Below are positions 57,615-64,000 of a stretch of 64,000 bases of DNA, piece by piece. Position 1 is the first letter of the stretch, and every line of letters begins with the position of its first letter. The translations under genes and the position numbers were made by a program. The notes under the pieces were generated by a model. It worked only from the letters and a program-made list of their open reading frames with translations. It had not been told where the DNA came from and did no database searches. Source of the stretch: Avena insularis (lineage: Eukaryota > Streptophyta > Magnoliopsida > Poales > Poaceae); the NCBI GenBank assembly GCA_023614405.1, contig CM042694.1, positions 91,743,285-91,807,284 of the forward strand, in the 5' to 3' direction.

Positions 57615-58650
57615 GTCATACGTACGGGCAGCCTGCGGCCGTACTGCGGGTCATTAAGGGCTCAATAGGTCTCGGATGGAAATGTCTTCAATTGGAGATT
57701 TGGTCATTTAGGTGTGATTATCCCATAAATGTTCTAAGATCTTTCCAAAAGTGTCCAGTACCTGAAAGTCATCACAAACAAACAAGGTTTCACTAACTTG
57801 CGATATTAGCATTAGTTGAAAGATCAAAATTAACGAAACCGAGTGAAACCCAATGGAAAATCCTTGAGAAAAAGCATCAACATTTGGAGCTATCAACTTC
57901 CCCAAGCTTAGTTGTTACTCGCCCTCGATTGACAAAGCTACAAAGAATAATAGCAAGAAATGAATTTAAGCATAGAAACTCACAAGTCCAAGGTGGTATC
58001 GTATTCCATTGTCACAAATCATGCAACCCTGAACATGAGCATAATATATTTGAACAATTGCACTTAAGTTTGCTTCCTAACCGTAGTAACTTGCTAGCTA
58101 ATAAATCTTAAACTCAAAAGGGATTGTCAAAATATTGGCTAGGCTTGCGAATCAATTCTTTCAGTTCCTCTCTTTTTACGAGAGTAAAAATATTTTTAAG
58201 CAAGCATGCTTTAGTCAAATTAAGGGTGCACTAGTAGTTTTCAAAATAAGGCTAAACTTAGAGATTTTTGTTAACACCCACTTCGAAATTTGTGGCCCTC
58301 TAACACCCCATCTTTTCCTTGTATTTCAAGAACTTTAATCTTTTAAGTGGTGAGGTGGTGCCAGGACTTTCATAATGATCAAATAATTTCAGCACAAATT
58401 TTAATAGTAATTCACTTTTGCTCTAGTACTTCAGCCCATGCCAGAACTAATCTTTTAATGTGTGTATACAACTTGCAGGTAAGACCATACACAATACTAT
58501 CATAATGAATCAATAACATGTTCATATCTGAAATCATGGCACTTGGGCCCTAGTGACAAGCATTAAGCATAACAAGTTGTAACAATGTCAAAAAGCACTA
58601 ATAATAGATACTAGGCAATATGCCCTACAATCCGATGCCATTACATGAAC
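57615..58650 (-). mobile_element. V: gypsy LTR end and 3' internal remnant
   Basis: An LTR end (...GGAGCTATCA, to 57895) is followed by an AAGCTTGGGGAAGT-type polypurine tract (minus, 57896-57909). A noncoding 3' region similar in style to that of X (CTCGCCCTCGA vs CTCGTCCTCGA) follows. It is therefore the 3' LTR end of a minus-strand gypsy element into which W was inserted. The left part is lost at the 26475 breakpoint. Confidence 0.6.
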
Positions 58651-59271
58651 GATCTCATCCAATCCCTACCATCCCCATAGCCTACAGCGGGGGATTACTC
58701 ACTCATAGATGGGGGAAACATGGATGGTCGATGGAGAAGCAATGGTGATGATGATGGTGATGATCTCCTCCAATTCCCCATCCCGGCAGGGTGCCAGAAC
58801 GGAGTTTCTGGTTCCGAATCACGGAATCTGGTGGTGGCGGTAGAGCGAAACTATTTCTAGAAAAACGTCGAACCCCCTGGGTTTTTAGGTCAGGAGGCAA
58901 CTTATAGGCGAAGAGGGAGGCCGAGGGGGTGCCTGGGGCGGCCAGACCACCCCCTGGTGCGGCCAGGCCTAGCCCGCGCGGCCAGGTGGTGTGGCCAGGC
59001 CCTAGCCCCTCTCCGTCTCGTATTCTGGCTCCTGGTGTCCCTCGGTGAAAAATTGACTTTGGCTTTTGTCCCGTCCAATTCCGAGAATATTCATTTTCTG
59101 ACTTTCTTGGAACCAAAAACAGCAGAAAACAATGGTACCTTTGTGGCTCTTGTTAATAGGTTAGTCCAAGAAATCATATGAAAAGTACTCCAAAGTGTGG
59201 AAAAAACATAAGAAAGTAGATAAAACCAAGCATGGAACATCAAAAATTATGGTTACGTTTGCAACGTATCA
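58650..59271 (-). repeat. Partial LTR related to X's LTR
   Basis: Strongly similar to 49800-50312 (CATCTGG..., CCCGTCCAATTC, GTTAGTCCAAGAAATCATAT, GAACATCAAAAATTATGG) and ends CAACGTATCA at 59271. The left edge is gradual. Whether it belongs with V or is a separate insertion is unclear. Confidence 0.75.
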
Positions 59272-59639
59272 CATCACTATGCATATCATTAGTTCTCTTT
59301 CTTCTATGGATGAGACTAGTAGGTTATTGCTATAAGCGGTTGCGGAGGAAATAGCAATTATGTATGCACTTCCCACATATAATTTATCTTGCTCTAAAAA
59401 GTACATGCATACTTTATTTCTATCTTTTATTTCCATCAGATGTTTTGCACAGCTACAGGTGAAACCGAACGCCCTAGGCCTTCTCTCTCTATCATCGACA
59501 ACAACAAAAAGACGCAAGCTATTGGTTCAGTTAAAACACAAAAGGAATTCTAAAACTCCCGAAGGTCCGTTAAAGTAACTTCACTACGCATACACTTCCC
59601 GAGGATTCGATAACCTAGGTCTACTAGGGAAAAAGAAGC
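59272..59639. other. Unassigned sequence
   Basis: Mixed-composition sequence between the LTR fragment and the gag remnant. No domain, TIR or LTR edge recognised. Confidence 0.3.
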
Positions 59640-60530
59640 TACACTACATCTGTAATCCGGATCAAAGGTATCAGCCAGCCGCGACCATGTCGACCTCCTC
59701 GCGGTCCTCGTAACCGCGCATTCGATGTTTTCCACGGCGATCACGTCTGTGGCCAAGGTCGTCGTCATCATCATCAGAGTGAACACGGTTTTTCACCGAG
59801 TCCTCTCCATCGGCCCACCTGTTCGCAATCTCCATTAGGTGGTCGATTGTTTTGGGCTTCAAGCGGCCCAGCTCCTCCCTGGGTTCTCTGCGGCGCATGC
59901 CACCATTGAACGCGTTGATTGCGCGGTTCTCGGAGATGTCCTCTATAGAGTTTTTGATGATGAACCATCTTTGGATGTATGATCCTAGTGACTCGCCGGT
60001 CTTCTGGTAGTGCCCTTGAAGTTTCGCATGAAGCTGTAGACCAGCTCTTCCTAGCTACACATCGATCTGCGCGGGAGGTTGTTGAGCCATGCACGAGCGG
60101 CACCTTACAGTTGTAGCTGGAGGCATTGCATTTCCGTGCTCGTGGTTCCGCCGTGCAGCCTGATGGAGGAAATTTGATCCTCCAACCAGATCTTCGGGTC
60201 CTGGAGGCCATCGAATTTTGGGTTCTCCGATGGGAGTTTGAACCCCTTTGGCATTTGCTTTTGTCATATGGCTCTGCTGAAGCAGCTGGCGCCATAGAGT
60301 TCTATTCCGTCATCCTCCGTGTCAGTCGAACGGGCACGCCTCACGCGCATCTTGTCGACTTTGTGTTGCGTGATGTCATCACACATGTCGTAGTCGTAGT
60401 CGTGTCGCCGTGAGCGGCATCATCGCGACAAGTCATGGTTGTCGTCGCTAGAGGAGGGGGAGGAGTAGCGCTTGGCCAGAGCCTTGTTTTTCTTCGGCTT
60501 CGATGCTGGATCCTTGATGAGGGCAGCACG
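59640..60530 (-). pseudogene. gag: Tat-type gypsy gag fragment
   Basis: The minus strand reads KLPSENPKFDGLQDPKIWLE near 60235, then frame-shifted to GESLGSYIQRWFIIKNSIED near 59990 and DHLMEIANRWADGEDSVKNR near 59850, with an acidic DDDDD and basic tail at 59790-59700. These are landmarks of Tat/Retand-type grass gag. Several frameshifts; no flanking LTR is present. It may be a filler fragment. Confidence 0.65.
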
Positions 60531-60624
60531 ATTCACCACAAATAAAGGGGTTACTTGATTTTCCCAAAGGACCGCAAGTTCGTAATGGAAAAGCGAATGC
60601 CAAAGCACGATTCACCACAAATAA
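60525..60624. repeat. 21-bp direct repeat around a 58-bp insert
   Basis: AGCACGATTCACCACAAATA plus A at 60525-60545, repeated exactly at 60604-60624, at the junction of the gag fragment and element Z. Confidence 0.85.
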
Positions 60625-60769
60625 TGTATTGGGCAAACTCAAATGAATTTGATTCAGGAGTGCTGAAGTCTGGTGGTTTTTTCTTGTAAAGGAAACTCTC
60701 AATTTGATAATAGATCAAGCGATTTTGAAGTCATTCAAAATATTGAGAATATGTGCAATTTGTAGAAAA

Positions 60770-60930
60770 TTGAGTGGGAGCTAGAGAGTCTTCCTGAATT
60801 AATATGTGAATGACATATTTTTGAGTGGGAGCAATGTTAGTTTCGAACTCAAATATGTAGGTGACATATTTTGAGTGGGAGCTTGACGTAAATTCATATG
60901 TGTATATGACATATTAAGAATGAGAGCTCA
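60770..60930 (+). repeat. Tandem RT-core-like repeat in Z, three and a half units
   Basis: Units start at 60770, 60821, 60871 and about 60915. Each has TTGAGTGGGAGC (K-L-S-G-S when read) and ends in a TATGTNNNTGACATATT-type sequence (Y-V-x-D-I). The copia RT active site of the Angela-type element has the same order (VSGSS...YVDDI). Confidence 0.7.
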
Positions 60931-61844
60931 AGTACTGATAAATATTGTTTTATAAGAGTAAAGTTGAAAGAGAATATAATATAATATTATGTTGGAATGT
61001 ATTCCTAAAAGAGACTCTGAATTAGTTTCGGAATAGGAATTGATGAAGTAATGGTCCTTAATCATTCAAGTTAGGAATTGCATTTGAGTGCTACATCGAT
61101 GGTTGAAAGAAATAAAAGCATGGTCGTCATCCACTATGTGTTTACATAGGTTCTGTCTTAGAAACCATGATGAAAACTCAACATAATAAGATCCAAGAAG
61201 GAAAAGTTCAGAAGTGATTAAGTGTGAATCATTGAACATTGAGATGAGTTAGTCCATAGTGTCTAATGAGAACTGTAGACATGTTTCTAGATCCATGAAG
61301 GATGACGTGCCTAAAACATAAAGTGTTATGCTAACTGGCATATGTTAACATTAAAAGATTGGAAATCTCTGCATTGAGAATACCTATTTAAGTCAAATAG
61401 GAAGCATGGTGATATATAAACATCGAAAACTACACATGGTGCACTATTGTTTTGATGACTACATTTAAAATAAAAGTATAAGGATACTTCCTAATGTCAT
61501 GTATAATGTTGTGTCTAGAGAAGTTCGTCTTCTCACAGAGAGAGTGTCCCAGGGCATAGTGCCCATGAGAAAGTTCGCATTGACTGATCTAACGTCACTG
61601 CTGGCTCCTGGAACCGACCTGACCCTGTTGCCATAACTATTATACATACATAGGATGTTATCATAAGATGATAAAGAATTAATGTCAATTACGGTGACAT
61701 TAGTAAATTGCAAAGGATATGAGAGGCTGTAAAGTCCAGACCCTAGACTCAACCTCTTCCATGAGCAAGCATGATCAGAAGTGCTAGTTTGTATGGTGCC
61801 GATGTTTTGTAAACAAATGCAGCTAGTTTATTTGTACTCTAATG

Positions 61845-61856
61845 CAAGTGGGAGAC
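61845..61856 (+). other. Polypurine tract of Z
   Basis: CAAGTGGGAGAC directly before the LTR. Confidence 0.85.
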
Positions 61857-63187
61857 TGCTGGAAATATACCCTAGAGACAAATATAATATAGATTATTAT
61901 CATATTTCACAAAGTCTATAATTAGATTTTGTATCATGCTATAAATGTATTGAAAGGAAACGTCAATACACGTGTGATATGTAAACAACCAGCAGTTCCC
62001 GGTGAATCTCTGCACTGTTTCATTGGTCAACGGATGACCAAGGTTTCTAGATCATATGGCATTTATGCCAGTTGATAATGGAGTCATCTCATTAGTAAAA
62101 TGAGATGATGAGCATACCCAATCTAAGCATCGTAATACGATCATGTCAAAAAGTTTAAGTTATGATGATTAGGAAACGCAGTGTCTTGTTTCTTAGAGCG
62201 TGAGACCATATTAACCTTTGTCACCCGAGAGGTCCTTGATTGCATCAAACGTCACTCGGTTAAATGGTGATCATAAAGGTGTCTTCAGGTATTCAGAGGG
62301 GCATGTAGAGGCCTATGTGTCAAGAGTGGGATTTCTCCATCAGTGTGACGGAGAGATACTATAAGGCCCACTAGGAGAAGTTATATCTATAAAGCTGCAC
62401 ATCATGTGACTAGGTCACGGGGATATCACTTGTCAAAATGAGTTAAGTAGCATTTGTCAGTAATAAGATTGAACATGGCATGGTGATGTCATTGATCATA
62501 TCTCGGACAATTAAAGTATTGCAGAGGCAAAAGCAATAGGATACATCATTTATGGTTCAACAACAAAGATTCGTGGAATGCATAGGGGTCATCATGGCAT
62601 CCAGGTCTCGCTGATGATCATTGGTACGAGAGGGATCTCAACCATGTCTGAACTTCTCCCGAACCGCGGGGTATCACACTTAAGTGCTTGATGATGCTCG
62701 GAGATCATTTTGATATTATTGGAATCACCGAAGAAAAGAAAGGGAGAAAACCAGAAGGGTTCCGGGAAAGTCCGGAGGATGTCTAGAGTGGGATGGAAGG
62801 AGTTCCATAGCCACGGGAGTTTAATTATATGTGAGTAAATGTTAAATATTTATTTAATCATTTATTCATAATTATAATAAAATAAAAGTACTTAAAATGG
62901 TTAAATACCTAATTGGGCCAAAATCCCTAGGGGAAAAAGTCCCATGAGGGAAAAGACCAAAAGTGGGAAGGGAAGGGAGGGGCCGCATGGGCCCCATGCA
63001 CCTGTCGACGGGCCCATGAGGGCCTTGGCCGACCGACCACCCCCTCCACCTCTCCTCTCCCTTGTTTAGTCCCACATGGCTTAGATAATAAACAATGGGG
63101 TCCTTACTGCATTTATAATAGATAGATCCTGGCATTAGGGTTCTTGGCATAGGAAAATTTTATTGTTTTCACGCGGGAACCCCTACA
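61857..63187 (+). repeat. 3' LTR of Z
   Basis: 1331 bp, TGCTGGAAATATACC...CCCCTACA; shorter than Y's LTR through internal deletions (the TATA-box region is largely missing). Hairpins at 62057-62070 and 62085-62107 (CATCTCATT, loop AGTAA, AATGAGATG). Confidence 0.85.
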
Positions 63188-64000
63188 GTTGCATACCCAC
63201 TTGGTGGGTATCACCTTTGACCACTCACTCTCTTGTAGTCCTTGTACATGGCGGCCTTCAGAGCATCTCCTCCTGGAATCTCTTCTTCGAGCCCGCGCGG
63301 TGGAGCTTCCAGAGGACCCCGAGCCTCCCGTGCTCCCTCCGGTGCGGAAAATCCTTCCAATATTCATTGTACTAAAAAATTCAAATCAAAACTCTAGCCA
63401 TGAGGTTTCTATCATATAAACAGATGATTACATGTAAAAACTTTGAATCCTAACATGAGGAATCAACAATAATCTAAAAATACAAAATAATCATCTAGAT
63501 AGCCAATGCGAGGGATTCAACTATGGATTTCAGAAAATAAAGCATGGATCGGGTGAACAACTCACCGATGTGAAGATTCCCCCACTCAAACAAATGAAAT
63601 CGATGAAGAATCAAGGATTCTAGGAGGTCAGGGTTTGAGTTTGAGTGAGAAACAGAGAGAAAATGAGAGGAAGAAGATGGCTGGTTGGGGTTTCTAGCCA
63701 ACCATTGTCGTATTTGCGAGGCGATGCACTCGGTACAGGCGGGTGGTATGGGTGCATCCCGCCCGTACCGATGGTCGTCACCATTGGATACGTGGTTAGG
63801 GTTTCGGTATCGAACCTGAGCCTCAATATGGGCGAGTGGTACGACCGGAGCCTGTCGTACCGCATGTCGTTATTCACTGAGAACCTTGGGAGAAACTTTT
63901 GTTGGCTTTGTCGAGAACCGGTACGGGCGGATGGTATGGGGCCTTCCGATCGTAACACTTCTCGTTAAAGTCTCTATAATCAAAGAGCAATTTCTTGTTT
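63188..64000 (-). mobile_element. Partial Athila-like gypsy sequence with LTR hairpins
   Basis: About 63480-64000 resembles the W LTR in layout and holds two or more GGTACGGGCGG hairpins, one with a 12-base arm at 63732-63743 and 14-base loop. The minus strand at 63367-63190 gives a Ser/Gly/Arg-rich frame (RIFRTGGSTGGSGSSGSST) of unknown nature. It runs off the window. Confidence 0.5.

Larger units (their letters stand above)
60625..63187 (+). mobile_element. Element Z: 5'-truncated copia, same family as Y
   Basis: Its interior from about 60625 aligns with Y from about 53745 (AAATTCAAATGAATTTGATTCA and following). It shares the polypurine tract and a related 3' LTR. Gag, PBS and 5' LTR are missing. 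More diverged than the two LTRs of Y are from each other, so an older copy. Confidence 0.8.

Overview
The window is plant nuclear DNA from a large grass genome, most likely a Triticeae species (wheat, barley or a relative). The evidence is a copia element whose LTR start, LTR length and PBS match the BARE1/WIS/Angela group, several Athila- and Tat-type gypsy elements nested in one another, and one GC-rich, intron-containing host gene. I found no rRNA or CRISPR and saw no tRNA gene. Family names come from sequence recognition, not from a database search.

Layout. (1) 1-12.6 kb is repeats. A BARE1/Angela-type copia element (5' LTR tail 1-62, decayed gag-pol, 3' LTR 5213-6899) sits inside the gag of a minus-strand Athila-like gypsy element (gag 6900-7731, LTR 7846-9362). 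Next come a decayed CACTA (Ptta/En/Spm) ORF1 at 9.56-10.68 kb and a truncated minus-strand gypsy element with its LTR at 12036-12601. (2) 12.6-26.47 kb is a gene island. It holds one apparently intact GATA zinc-finger transcription factor gene: TATA box near 20065, spliced 5' leader with a 6-codon uORF, 1.57 kb leader intron, two coding exons, 412 aa, CDS 22053-24254. A broken Myb/SANT-like gene (17404-18061, minus) lies head-to-head with it, and a 0.55-0.58 kb segment between them is tandemly duplicated. (3) 26.475-59.3 kb is a deep LTR-retrotransposon nest. A gypsy LTR remnant ('V') contains an Athila-like element ('W', 26475-57614). W's 5' LTR contains a copia element ('Y', 34052-56709, TSD GTTAC on both sides). 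Y's 5' LTR contains a gypsy element ('X', 35791-50312, TSD GGGGC on both sides). X contains a Tat-lineage gypsy fragment (about 39480-47620). (4) 59.3-64 kb holds a Tat-like gag fragment, a 5'-truncated relative of Y ('Z', 3' LTR 61857-63187) and part of another Athila-like LTR.

Most interesting points. The Tat fragment carries, antisense to pol, a six-exon gene whose phases close over 2643 nt (880 codons plus stop); its first exon has the 'putative gypsy-type transposon' (Transposase_28-like) domain, and it is now broken by two stops and a lost splice acceptor. Copia LTRs from three elements share two small hairpins at fixed offsets, one with a compensatory base-pair change. Y and Z carry tandem copies of a segment resembling the RT active-site region, while Y keeps an intact gag ORF. 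X has an intact 207-aa ORF of unknown function.

Only the GATA gene looks like a functional cellular gene. The other coding sequence belongs to mobile elements, mostly with stops and frameshifts; the intact exceptions are the gag ORF of Y and the ORF of X.
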